14,334 bases of DNA from an uncultured Flavobacteriia bacterium. Lineage in GTDB: Bacteria > Bacteroidota > Bacteroidia > Flavobacteriales_D > Crocinitomicaceae. The stretch spans positions 1 through 14,334 of the forward strand of contig CALJTX010000022.1 of assembly GCA_937975705.1 (NCBI GenBank), read 5' to 3'. The translations under genes were made by a program, and so were the position numbers. Positions 1 to 7,626 of this stretch are shown here, one piece after another; the first letter of the stretch is position 1; every line of letters begins with the position of its first letter. The notes beneath the pieces are model-generated. The model was not told the DNA's origin and ran no database searches. It saw only the letters and a program-made list of their open reading frames with translations.

Positions 1-1775
1 GTTGTACAAGTGCAGTAAGCACAACTGTAACGATCAACGCATTGCCAGTAGTTGCGCCAATTACAGGAACAACAACTGTGTGTGCAGGATCAACTACAAC
101 CCTTGCTTCTGTAACTCCAGGTGGAGTTTGGTCTACTGCCAATACAGCAACTGCAATTGTGAATGCAACGACAGGTGTTGTTACAGGTATTGCTCCTGCA
201 GCAACGACCATTTCTTACACTGTTACCAATGCCAACGGCTGTGTGACAACTGTAAGTTCTCCACTAGTAGTGAATCCATTGCCAGTAGTTGAAGCCATCA
301 CAGGTGCAACAACCGTATGTGCTGGTTCAACGACCATCTTCGCTAGCTCAACTACAGGCGGTACTTGGACATCTGCTAACAACGCGGTTGCTTCAGTGAA
401 CGCTACAGGAGTTGTATCGGGTGTAACGGTCGGTTTGACAACCATTACTTACACGGTAACCAATGCGAACGGCTGTACAAGCTCAGTTAGTGCAGACATC
501 ATTGTGAATCCACAACCGGTGGCACCAGTCATTACGGTAACTGGTCCAACAATGATCTGTCCGAACACTACAACTGACCTTTCTGTACCGGCTATCTTCA
601 CTAGCTACCAATGGAACAACGGCCTTACAACGCCATTGATTACAACTGGTCTAGCTGGAACTTACTGGGTAACGGTAACCAACGCACAAGGATGTTCAGT
701 GAACGCTGCTCCAGTAGTGATTACAATTGGCGATACAATTGCGCCAGTAATTACTGCACCAGCAGATATCACTTACAACCTCACTGCAGGTTGCTCGGTA
801 TCTGGCTTGAACATTGGTCAGGCAGTCGCAACCGACAACTGTACGGTACTTCAAGTAACGAACAACGCACCGTTTACATTCGGTATTGGTGCAACACAAG
901 TTGTTTGGACAGTTTACGATGCCTTCGGTAACTCCACTACTGCTATCCAAACGATCACAGTAGTAGATACCATTGCACCGCAAATTGTTGCGCCAGGTAA
1001 CGTAACAGTTGCTTCGAACATCAATTGTGAGGCAAGCGGTGTGTTCATCGGCACAGCGACAGGTACAGATAACTGTGATTACACGATCACAAACAATGCA
1101 CCGAGCATCTTCCCGTTAGGTACAACAACTGTAACCTGGACAATCACCGATGCAAGTGGCAACGTTACAACTGCTACGCAGACGGTAACGGTACTCGATA
1201 CACAAGCACCATACGTGAATGTAACGGATGCAATGCTCACACTTGACTTACAAGGTCAGGCAGTTCTTGACTTCGGCATGATCGACGTCAATACTTCAGA
1301 CAACTGTGGTATCGACACCATCATCTTCAGTCAGTTCTTGTTTACTTGTTCAGATGTAGGTAAAACACCAGTAGAAGTAACCGTTATCGATAACAGCGGC
1401 AACATTTCAATTGCCAATATTATGGTAACAGTTGTTGGTTCTGGAATCGATACTGACTTCGACGGCATCGACGACTCTTGTGACGACTTCATCGATACCA
1501 ACGCGATTGTGATTCCTTCTGGTTTCTCACCAAACAAAGATGGTTACAACGATGTATTTGAAATCCTCGGCTTGGATAATTACGATGCGAAAAGCTTGAC
1601 CGTTTACAACCGCCATGGCTTGCTCGTCTTCCAAAGCTCGACATACGATAACACTTGGGATGGTACGCTCCTCAATACAGGAGAACCAGTTCCAGATGCT
1701 ACTTACTATTACTTGCTTGATTTAGGTAACGGTAAATTGAAATCAGGATTCGTTTACATCAATCGTGTACAATAA
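1..1775 (+). CDS. T9SS-exported repeat adhesin, C-terminal part (5' end outside window)
   Basis: The reading frame is open at the left edge (first whole codon at base 3), so only the last 590 or so residues are visible. A TTG at 42 should not be taken as the start. Order of parts: two Ig-like (BIG_2-type) units rich in Thr/Val, each with TTVCAGSTT and YTVTNANGC motifs (39-509); a third Ig-like unit; two to three HYR-like units that each begin DTxAP and contain TDNC (732-1437); an Asp-rich stretch DTDFDGIDDSCDD resembling a thrombospondin type 3 calcium-binding loop (about 1450-1490); and a final domain of about 85 residues starting PSGFSPNKDGYND with VYNRHG and WDG motifs. That last domain is the CHU_C / gliding motility-associated C-terminal domain, a type B T9SS sorting signal. 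Inference: a secreted surface adhesin, SprB-like in architecture. Ligand unknown. A PorP/SprF gene follows 21 bases later, the usual partner of this protein type. Confidence 0.9.
   Translation, partial: CTSAVSTTVTINALPVVAPITGTTTVCAGSTTTLASVTPGGVWSTANTATAIVNATTGVVTGIAPAATTISYTVTNANGCVTTVSSPLVVNPLPVVEAITGATTVCAGSTTIFASSTTGGTWTSANNAVASVNATGVVSGVTVGLTTITYTVTNANGCTSSVSADIIVNPQPVAPVITVTGPTMICPNTTTDLSVPAIFTSYQWNNGLTTPLITTGLAGTYWVTVTNAQGCSVNAAPVVITIGDTIAPVITAPADITYNLTAGCSVSGLNIGQAVATDNCTVLQVTNNAPFTFGIGATQVVWTVYDAFGNSTTAIQTITVVDTIAPQIVAPGNVTVASNINCEASGVFIGTATGTDNCDYTITNNAPSIFPLGTTTVTWTITDASGNVTTATQTVTVLDTQAPYVNVTDAMLTLDLQGQAVLDFGMIDVNTSDNCGIDTIIFSQFLFTCSDVGKTPVEVTVIDNSGNISIANIMVTVVGSGIDTDFDGIDDSCDDFIDTNAIVIPSGFSPNKDGYNDVFEILGLDNYDAKSLTVYNRHGLLVFQSSTYDNTWDGTLLNTGEPVPDATYYYLLDLGNGKLKSGFVYINRVQ
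39..509 (+). repeat. Two tandem Ig-like coding repeats, about 237 and 234 bp
   Basis: The 14-mer attgccagtagttg occurs at 41 and again at 278, a period of 237 bases, and the VCAG codons recur at the same spacing (tgt at 81 and 318). The second unit ends at about 509, where a more diverged third unit begins (NPQPV instead of NPLPV). The units are clearly homologous in protein, but diverged at the nucleotide level outside short identical blocks. Confidence 0.8.
732..1437 (+). repeat. HYR-like tandem coding repeats, about 231-234 bp
   Basis: Each unit starts with codons for D-T-x-A-P, at 732, 966 and 1197, giving periods of 234 and 231 bases. The first two units contain a TDNC motif and end in Thr/Val-rich strands (TITVVDT, TVTVLDT). 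The third unit is more diverged and has SDNCG. HYR domains are Ig-fold modules common in bacterial extracellular adhesins. Confidence 0.75.
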
Positions 1776-1796
1776 CATTAAATAGCCTTGATTCAT

Positions 1797-2726
1797 ATGA
1801 AAAAGATGATCAATTTTAAAACCCTTGGGCTTATCGCTTTACTGAGCATTAACAATATTGTTAGTGCTCAGGGCGATCCCAATTTTAGACAGAACCAACT
1901 GAATGTACTTCAACTCAATCCAGCGCAGGCTGGGGCAGGAGTACACTCTGAAATCATCTGTTATGCCGCCAATCAATGGATCAACATGCCTGGTGCACCC
2001 AAGACCTATTTGACATCCGCTAATTTTAATGTGCTGAACAATTTTGGTATCGGTGCTACTTTAATGGGTGACCAATACGGGCCTGTCAATATGTCAAAAG
2101 GTGAAATCAGTTTGGCTTATCATCTAAAACTCAATGAAAAATGGAAGTTTGGGGTGGGTATGAAAATGGGCGTAACGTATACTACTGTAAATCTGGGCGA
2201 ACTCACCATTATTGATCCAAACGACCCTTACATGGTGGGCACCTTGCGTTCTGGCATCAACTGGAATGCCGGCTTTGGTGGTTTGCTTTATTCAAAGCGT
2301 TTCTATTTGGGTTACGCAATGCCGAATGTATCTAAGACGAGTTTCTTGAATCACGACATGACGCTTTTTGTGGACACAAAATTTGGCCATATTGCCTATA
2401 TCGGCGGTACGGTTCCTTTAAGTGAAAAAGTAGATTTACGTCCAAACTTGGTATACCGTCAAATCAAAGGCACGCCATTAAATGTAGAGGCTAACACTAT
2501 TTTTACCTTCGACAAAAAGTATGATTTTGGTCTTACTTTCCAATACAATGCTTCAGTTGGCGCCATAGCGGGAATGCAAATTCGAGATTATCTCTATCTC
2601 GGATATGCCTATAGTTATCCTATTAACCAGTTGAACCGTGTGACCATGCAATCGCATGAAATCGCTTTGCGCTACCGCATTTTGAACAAATGTGAGCGCA
2701 CAACAAATCCGCGTTATTTCATCTAA
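1797..2726 (+). CDS. PorP/SprF family type IX secretion outer-membrane protein
   Basis: The 309-residue product starts MKKMINFKTLGLIALLSINN and continues to SAQ, a clear Sec signal peptide. An in-frame TTG at 1788 exists, but the ATG at 1797 puts the two lysines directly before the hydrophobic core and is preferred. After the signal come the family marks: NQLNVLQLNPAQAG, then an NQWINMPGAPKT segment, then many alternating short beta strands, consistent with an outer-membrane barrel of about 14 strands. PorP/SprF proteins assist T9SS export or anchoring of proteins with type B sorting domains, and their genes usually lie just downstream of the adhesin they serve, as here. The OmpA gene follows 14 bases later, suggesting one operon. 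Assignment to the family is firm. Exact client specificity is inferred from position. Confidence 0.92.
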   Translation: MKKMINFKTLGLIALLSINNIVSAQGDPNFRQNQLNVLQLNPAQAGAGVHSEIICYAANQWINMPGAPKTYLTSANFNVLNNFGIGATLMGDQYGPVNMSKGEISLAYHLKLNEKWKFGVGMKMGVTYTTVNLGELTIIDPNDPYMVGTLRSGINWNAGFGGLLYSKRFYLGYAMPNVSKTSFLNHDMTLFVDTKFGHIAYIGGTVPLSEKVDLRPNLVYRQIKGTPLNVEANTIFTFDKKYDFGLTFQYNASVGAIAGMQIRDYLYLGYAYSYPINQLNRVTMQSHEIALRYRILNKCERTTNPRYFI

Positions 2727-2740
2727 AGGTCTTCCAAAAC

Positions 2741-5614
2741 GTGTCTAGAAGCTACCTAACCCTTATTGTCTTCTGCTTGAGCTTAACGCTTGGTTATGCA
2801 CAAAAGCTCCAACTCGAGAAAACTTGCTTTAGCACCAAATGGGAAGATTGGGGCCCTAGAAAAATTGGCGACAAAATGTACTGTTTATCGGCCGCATTTG
2901 CTTGCGACACAACCATGATAGACCCCTACACGCTGCAACCATATTCTGATTTATATGTGGTAAAGGGCTGTTCATTGGAGCCAGCTACTTTCACAACTAA
3001 AACTTTTGGAGTTGGTACTTCGATGAGTTCTAACTTTTATGATGGCCAAATTAGTGGGAACAGTAAAGTTCTTTTTTTCACCAATAACCACGGCAAGGAA
3101 CACAATTTGCGTTTGGGTGTTTTTTATGCCTTTAACGTCAATAATAAATGGTCAGACCCCTTGGTTTTTCCTTTCAATTCTCTAGAGTACAACGTCAGCC
3201 ATCCTTTTTACGATGAGAAAAACGGCAAATTTTATTTTGTTTCAGACAAAGGCAGCTTGTTAGAAAAGAACGAAGACATCTACGTCTGTTCATTTGACGG
3301 TAAAACTTTTGGTACACCCACGAAGGTAGCAGTGGTCAACACTGGCCTGAACGAGCTTGCACCTTTGGTCTACAAAGACACGCTCTATTTTAGTTCAAAC
3401 GGCTTTAATAGCATGGGAGGCTACGACATGTACAAATTGGTAGGCGGAAAGGTCGTTTCTATGGGCCCTGAATTCAACTCTGTACACGACGATCTTGCCA
3501 TGATGTATGACAGCGATACATCGGGTTACTTTACCTCCGACCGCTACAGTAAAGGTGCAGACGACGACATCGTTCGCTTTGTCATCACAAAACAAAAAGA
3601 AACCCCAATTGTAACGCCGGTTCCGATTGATTCCCTACCTCAACTCGCCGTGCTCAGTACCGAAGCCGCAATAGCTAAATTGGTACAAACTAAAAATCAA
3701 ATTGACTCATTGCGCAATGTAGCCACACAGGCTGGTGTTTCTCCTGATTTATTTGCTTTCTTGAACATGGCGTTGGCTCAATATGAGAAAGATTTTCCAC
3801 AGAGTATGGAGGGCAAAAGCCTAGACGATATCAATACTAAAATTTCGGAATTGCTAACGGTAATTACGTTGATCAATCAGCAAATTGATATCGCTGCGCC
3901 AAAACCAACCGACACCAAAGTGCTAGCACAATTGAAAGCTAACAAGGATTCTGGTACTACTCTTGAGAATACGCCTATCACCATTGACATTTTGGCCAAT
4001 GATAGTATTGGTGCAGGTAGTTTTGATTTAGGTAGCATCGACCTCGATCCAACAACGCCAGGCATTCAGCAGCGCATCGTCAATGAGCAAGGAACTTGGA
4101 AAGTTCAAAATGGCAAAGTGACATTTGAGCCAAAAGAGGGTTTCAATGGCTTTGCGAATCTGACTTATGTAGTAGCCGATCAAAAGGGCAATATAAGCAA
4201 CGCAGCACTCATCACTATTGATGTATTACCAGTCATTGCTGCACCTATTGCTGAAAACGATTTTGCTGAAACCAAAGCCAATAAAGCAGTAACCATTGCA
4301 GTCACTCAAAATGATCAAAGTGTTGAAGGCGTTTTAGATTTAGCGAGCATTGATCTCGATCCGAATACACCAGGTCAACAACAAACCATCACCAACAGTC
4401 AGGGTACTTGGTTGGTTGCAAATGGCAGCATCACCTACAAGCCAGCTCAGGATTTCAAAGGGATGGCGATCATGAGTTATTCCATTCAAAACGATGGCGG
4501 CGTTGTGTCTAACGTAGCAAATGTCACTGTGAATGTAGCTGCCGAGCCAGTTGTAAACGCAGTTAAAGTTGTCGCCAATAACGATGTAGCAACTACCAAA
4601 CAAGGGCAGGCTGTGAATGTTGCTGTCCTGACCAACGACCTCGATCCAGAGGGCGCGCTAGATCCAGCATCTATTGACCTCGACCCTACAACTGAAGGTA
4701 TCCAACAACTCAAACCTACCTCTCAAGGTACTTGGTCTGTTGCCAATGGCATCGTTACTTTTAGCCCGGCCCCAGATTTTGTTGGCAAGGCGAATTTGAC
4801 GACCTACACCGTTAAAAACAAAAACGGAGTGGTGTCAAATGTGGCAACAATTAGTATTGACGTATTGGAGGTTGTTTCGGCTCCTGTGGCCCAAAACGAT
4901 CAGCAAACTGCTAAGCCAGGCGAACCTACGCTTATCGATATCGCTACGCATTCATCAGACCCTCTTGAAAATATTGACCTTACGACTATTGACCTCGATC
5001 CCGGAACTCCAGGTAATCAGCAAAAAATCACGAATGCACAAGGAACATGGCTTGTTGAAAACGGAAAAGTGAAATTTATTGCTGCAGACGGTTTCAGCGG
5101 AACAGCTACCATTCCGTACACGGTCAAAAACGCTAAAGGAACCTTATCAAATGTAGCCTTACTTTCTGTGGACGTTCCGAAAATAGAGCTTCCAGTAAAC
5201 ACAGCTAACTTAGAGCTTGCCTTGATCAATTCCATCATTGACCAATCGAAAATTGAAAACATTCACTTTGAGTTTGACAAATACGCCATTATTCCGGAGT
5301 ATCAGAAATACTTGCGTGGTTTATCCATGTTGTTTAGCGCCAACCCTGAATGGCAAATTCACTTGTCTGGCCACACCGATAGCCTTGGTACAAATGCCTA
5401 CAACATCAACCTTTCCAAAAACCGTTCGGAGTCGGCTAAGCAATTCTTAGTGAGTTGTGGTATTGCTGCTGAGCGTATTACTTACGAATACCACGGAGAA
5501 GAAATTCATATTGCCACCAACAGCACCCCAGAGGGGCGCTACCAAAACCGTCGCGTAGAAATTGCGGTGTCTTTGAATGGCAAGAAGCTTTACGACACCG
5601 GGGTTCCGAAGTAG
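2741..5614 (+). CDS. OmpA-family anchor with beta-propeller and CshA-like fibril repeats
   Basis: The 957-residue product probably starts at GTG 2741, because this gives a signal peptide ending LTLGYAQ; the next in-frame ATG would remove it. Residues about 100-285 hold PD40/WD40-like propeller blades (KFYFVSD near 165, LYFSSNGFNSMGGYDMY at 215). A Pro-rich and helical linker follows (about 285-395). Residues about 400-815 are four tandem units of 104-108 residues, each with IDLDP, GTW, F-P-G-F and YxVxxxxG motifs, resembling CshA-type fibril repeats. Residues 835-957 are an OmpA C-terminal domain (IHFEFDKYAI) with the peptidoglycan-binding pair D880 and R895, spaced 15 residues as usual. T9SS-associated OmpA proteins of the PorE type share the propeller plus OmpA layout, but the fibril repeats are unusual for them. 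Likely role: outer-membrane or periplasmic anchoring of the neighbouring adhesin system to peptidoglycan (inference). Confidence 0.88.
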   Translation: MSRSYLTLIVFCLSLTLGYAQKLQLEKTCFSTKWEDWGPRKIGDKMYCLSAAFACDTTMIDPYTLQPYSDLYVVKGCSLEPATFTTKTFGVGTSMSSNFYDGQISGNSKVLFFTNNHGKEHNLRLGVFYAFNVNNKWSDPLVFPFNSLEYNVSHPFYDEKNGKFYFVSDKGSLLEKNEDIYVCSFDGKTFGTPTKVAVVNTGLNELAPLVYKDTLYFSSNGFNSMGGYDMYKLVGGKVVSMGPEFNSVHDDLAMMYDSDTSGYFTSDRYSKGADDDIVRFVITKQKETPIVTPVPIDSLPQLAVLSTEAAIAKLVQTKNQIDSLRNVATQAGVSPDLFAFLNMALAQYEKDFPQSMEGKSLDDINTKISELLTVITLINQQIDIAAPKPTDTKVLAQLKANKDSGTTLENTPITIDILANDSIGAGSFDLGSIDLDPTTPGIQQRIVNEQGTWKVQNGKVTFEPKEGFNGFANLTYVVADQKGNISNAALITIDVLPVIAAPIAENDFAETKANKAVTIAVTQNDQSVEGVLDLASIDLDPNTPGQQQTITNSQGTWLVANGSITYKPAQDFKGMAIMSYSIQNDGGVVSNVANVTVNVAAEPVVNAVKVVANNDVATTKQGQAVNVAVLTNDLDPEGALDPASIDLDPTTEGIQQLKPTSQGTWSVANGIVTFSPAPDFVGKANLTTYTVKNKNGVVSNVATISIDVLEVVSAPVAQNDQQTAKPGEPTLIDIATHSSDPLENIDLTTIDLDPGTPGNQQKITNAQGTWLVENGKVKFIAADGFSGTATIPYTVKNAKGTLSNVALLSVDVPKIELPVNTANLELALINSIIDQSKIENIHFEFDKYAIIPEYQKYLRGLSMLFSANPEWQIHLSGHTDSLGTNAYNINLSKNRSESAKQFLVSCGIAAERITYEYHGEEIHIATNSTPEGRYQNRRVEIAVSLNGKKLYDTGVPK
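3938..5189 (+). repeat. Four tandem CshA-like fibril repeat units, 312-324 bp each
   Basis: Unit starts lie near 3938, 4250, 4574 and 4889 (spacings 312, 324 and 315 bases). The IDLDP codons recur at the same spacing (serine or threonine codon at 4034, 4346, 4670 and 4985). All spacings are multiples of three. Consensus elements per unit are ND early, IDLDPxTxGxQQ, QGTWxVxNGxxxF, then GxxxNVAxxxxDV. The end is approximate. Confidence 0.8.
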
Positions 5615-5634
5615 GCTTAGCTTTTGACTCAAGT

Positions 5635-6801
5635 TTACCGAATTATCGAAAAACTCACACGTCTATTCGCGGCGTCGACTTCCAAGGTTTTACCAGGGTA
5701 TTTTGTTTCTGACTTTCCTCTGAAACTCACCACCAATCTTTCTTTGGCAATGCCATTACTGATCAAATAAGTCGTAACCGCTTCGGCACGAGCAGCTGAT
5801 AGTTTGTTATTGACGTCATTTTCACCATCTGCATCTGCATGGCCCACAACACCAATTTGTACACGCGGATTCGTCTTCATATAGGAAATCAGGTTATTCA
5901 GTGACTGGTGATATACCGGATTGAGCCAAGGCGAACCTTTCACAAACAACACTTCGTAAACGCCAGCATCTGCGAGCGTTTTATTGTCATCGATATAAAT
6001 AGTGTCAGTTTGCCCCTGAACCACCTCTACACGCGTCTCGTAGCGTTCCACGACGGTGTCAACGGTTTGCATTTGGGCTTGAAGTGCTTGAACTTGTTTT
6101 TGCAACTCTGTAATTTTGGCGAGGTCGGCAGCTTGCAGACGCGGCGTATAGCTCCAGTCTGCGTGGGTTTTGGCCTTACCTAGGTAGTAATTGAATCCTA
6201 CTGTAGCAGCGGCATAATAGCCACTAAAGCCACCACCTTGAACCGGCAGCGCTTCAAAGTCAAAGCCATTGTTTTGGCGAATGTTAGCCATAAAACTAAT
6301 GTCGGCATTAATGCTGAGCTTCTCGTTGATTTTGAATTGAGGCGTTAGGCCAATAATGCCTTGCAACATTTCATCTACCGCACCTTCTTGAGCTGAAAAT
6401 AGTTCAGCAGGGCCAGAGAGCAGGGTTTTGTTCCACATAGTGGCATAACCAGCGCCTACGTGTAGCTGAAGTCCTAGCCGCTTAGAAAAGTCGTCAAAAT
6501 GTAAAATATCGGTAAGGTTGAAGGTGGGCTGAATGCTGAAGCGCAACGCTTGGGTGTGCGGATGTCCATCTTTGAATTTGAAGTTGTCAAAACCGACATC
6601 GAATTTAAAGCCAACGCGGTTATTGAGCATATAGCGGTAGTTGGCTTCGTAATGGCTGAAGCTGTAGATGCGTGTGGTGTGTAGCGTGTTGTGCATGCCG
6701 TCATGGCCGCCAATTGACAGCCCTAATGAAGAGCGATTGAAATCTTGCGCCTGAAAAAGTGCAGTACTGCAAAGAGTAAGGGAGAGGAGTGTTTTTTTCA
6801 T
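5635..6801 (-). CDS. OmpA-family outer-membrane porin-like protein
   Basis: The 388-residue product starts at the ATG at 6801 (MKKTLLSLTLCSTALFQAQ), a signal peptide cleaved near FQAQ. A TTG nine bases upstream is less likely. Residues about 25-215 are aromatic-rich alternating strands typical of an eight-stranded OmpA barrel. A short heptad-patterned coiled coil follows (ITELQKQVQALQAQM and beyond, about 224-260). The last 120 residues are the peptidoglycan-binding OmpA domain, with GHADADGEND (D323), LSAARAEAV (R338, 15 residues on) and NRRVSFSI near the end. Role: a structural link between outer membrane and peptidoglycan. The gene converges on the preceding OmpA gene with only 20 bases between the stop codons, and no hairpin terminator is visible there. 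It is a separate transcription unit from both neighbours. Confidence 0.9.
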   Translation of the reverse strand: MKKTLLSLTLCSTALFQAQDFNRSSLGLSIGGHDGMHNTLHTTRIYSFSHYEANYRYMLNNRVGFKFDVGFDNFKFKDGHPHTQALRFSIQPTFNLTDILHFDDFSKRLGLQLHVGAGYATMWNKTLLSGPAELFSAQEGAVDEMLQGIIGLTPQFKINEKLSINADISFMANIRQNNGFDFEALPVQGGGFSGYYAAATVGFNYYLGKAKTHADWSYTPRLQAADLAKITELQKQVQALQAQMQTVDTVVERYETRVEVVQGQTDTIYIDDNKTLADAGVYEVLFVKGSPWLNPVYHQSLNNLISYMKTNPRVQIGVVGHADADGENDVNNKLSAARAEAVTTYLISNGIAKERLVVSFRGKSETKYPGKTLEVDAANRRVSFSIIR

Positions 6802-6807
6802 GATATA

Positions 6808-6836
6808 CAAAGCTAGTTAAACCTATAATAAGCCAA
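6808..6836 (-). promoter_or_regulatory. Candidate Bacteroidota promoter for the OmpA gene
   Basis: Read on the minus strand, TAGCTTTG (6815 to 6808) matches the Bacteroidota -7 consensus TAnnTTTG. A TTG (6836 to 6834) lies 18 bases upstream, within the 17-23 range described for Flavobacterium promoters. The element ends only 6 bases before the ATG at 6801, so the transcript would have almost no leader. It may be fortuitous. Confidence 0.4.
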
Positions 6837-6986
6837 CGTTATCTTCTGTCACAAGTTGCCTTAACAAAAGATTATGTAAATAATATTCAAAAAAGTGCTG
6901 TGTAACTATATTTCATATTTATGTGAAAAAAACGAAAATCTCAACTAGGGTAAAGTAAGGTAAATGTATTATATTTGCAAGGATTC
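6811..6986. promoter_or_regulatory. Divergent intergenic regulatory region
   Basis: This AT-rich region lies between the leftward OmpA gene and the rightward polysaccharide locus and must hold promoters for both. It contains one imperfect inverted repeat (6912-6927, TTCATA against TGTGAA with a 4-base loop) and short GTAA repeats at 6950-6965. No tRNA, riboswitch or clear terminator is visible. Confidence 0.55.
6970..6977 (+). promoter_or_regulatory. Candidate -7 element (TAnnTTTG) for the polysaccharide locus
   Basis: TATATTTG matches the Bacteroidota -7 consensus exactly. No TTG is found 17-23 bases upstream, so the -33 half is missing or degenerate. Transcription would begin around 6981, about 6 bases before the ATG at 6987. 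Either the mRNA is nearly leaderless or translation starts further in, for example at TTG 7053. Confidence 0.4.
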
Positions 6987-7541
6987 ATGCACGTGGACAC
7001 ACATAAGATAAACAATAGCGTTGTAGGATCTTTTCCCTCATCTGACCTTTCTTTGAACTGGTATGTGGTCTATACAAAGCCCCTCACTGAGAAAAAAGTA
7101 GCTGAGCGCATCACCCAACTTGGTTTCGAAAACTATTTGCCACTTTACACCACCATCAAGCAGTGGTCTGACCGCAAAAAGAAACTCGAAAAGCCACTCA
7201 TCAACTCCGTTGTCTTTGTACGCTGCCATCTCAACGAGCTCCAGCGCCTCTACACTGTGCCTAGCGTGGCAGGTGTCTTGCGCCAAGACGGCAAACCAGC
7301 CGTAGTGAAGACACACGAAATTCAAAACCTCCGCATCTTACTTCAAGAAGTTGGCGCCACCGACCTCGAACCCATCTCACTCGAGCCCGGCACCCCCATT
7401 GAAGTAACCCGCGGCCCCTTTAAAGGCATCATCGGTACCGCAGTTCAGGTCCTCAACACCCTGCGCGTCATTATCGAGATCCGCCAACTAGGCATCGCTT
7501 TTTCGGTCAACGTGCCCAAAAGCTTCGTCAAACTGCTCTAA
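6987..7541 (+). CDS. UpxY-like NusG-family transcription antiterminator
   Basis: The 184-residue product has the NGN fold start WYVVYTKPLTEKKVAERI at residues 25-42, the FENYLPLY segment, a KKLEKPLINSVVFVR strand and a C-terminal KOW-type module (VTRGPFKGIIGTA). This is the layout of specialised NusG paralogues such as UpxY and RfaH, which load on RNA polymerase near the start of long surface-polysaccharide operons and prevent early termination. It is the first gene of the locus, as UpxY genes are. No UpxZ-type gene follows. The start is uncertain: ATG 6987 gives a 24-residue tail before WYVVY, while TTG 7053 would start close to the domain. Its codons are strongly C-ended, unlike the next gene. 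The next gene begins 85 bases downstream. Confidence 0.88.
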   Translation: MHVDTHKINNSVVGSFPSSDLSLNWYVVYTKPLTEKKVAERITQLGFENYLPLYTTIKQWSDRKKKLEKPLINSVVFVRCHLNELQRLYTVPSVAGVLRQDGKPAVVKTHEIQNLRILLQEVGATDLEPISLEPGTPIEVTRGPFKGIIGTAVQVLNTLRVIIEIRQLGIAFSVNVPKSFVKLL

Positions 7542-7626
7542 GCCAATAGGCGCAGGGCTTTACAACCAATTTCGCAAAATGTTACTGTGGGTAGCAAGGG
7601 CGAAGCCGTGAAAAAAAACACCAAAA

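Noticed and set aside
696..983. Antisense open frames in the adhesin and elsewhere (e.g. 5017-5262, 11110-11337)
   Set aside because: They lie fully opposite well-supported genes, have no recognisable domain or signal, and follow from codon bias of the real gene.
42..1775. TTG at 42 as the start of the adhesin gene
   Set aside because: The frame is open to base 3, and the preceding codons continue the Ig-like repeat, so this is an internal codon of a gene cut by the window edge.
5615..5634. Bidirectional terminator between the two converging OmpA genes
   Set aside because: The 20 bases contain no inverted repeat or T-tract that I can support.
6912..6927. 16-base imperfect inverted repeat as an operator
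   Set aside because: AT-rich with one G-T pair; such repeats are expected by chance in this region and there is no second copy.
7599..7620. GGC-GAA-GCC mini-hairpin followed by eight A residues, as a terminator after the antiterminator gene
   Set aside because: The stem is only three pairs and the tract is A, not T, on the coding strand. A longer pairing (7556-7560 with 7603-7607) has a 42-base loop and is not convincing.
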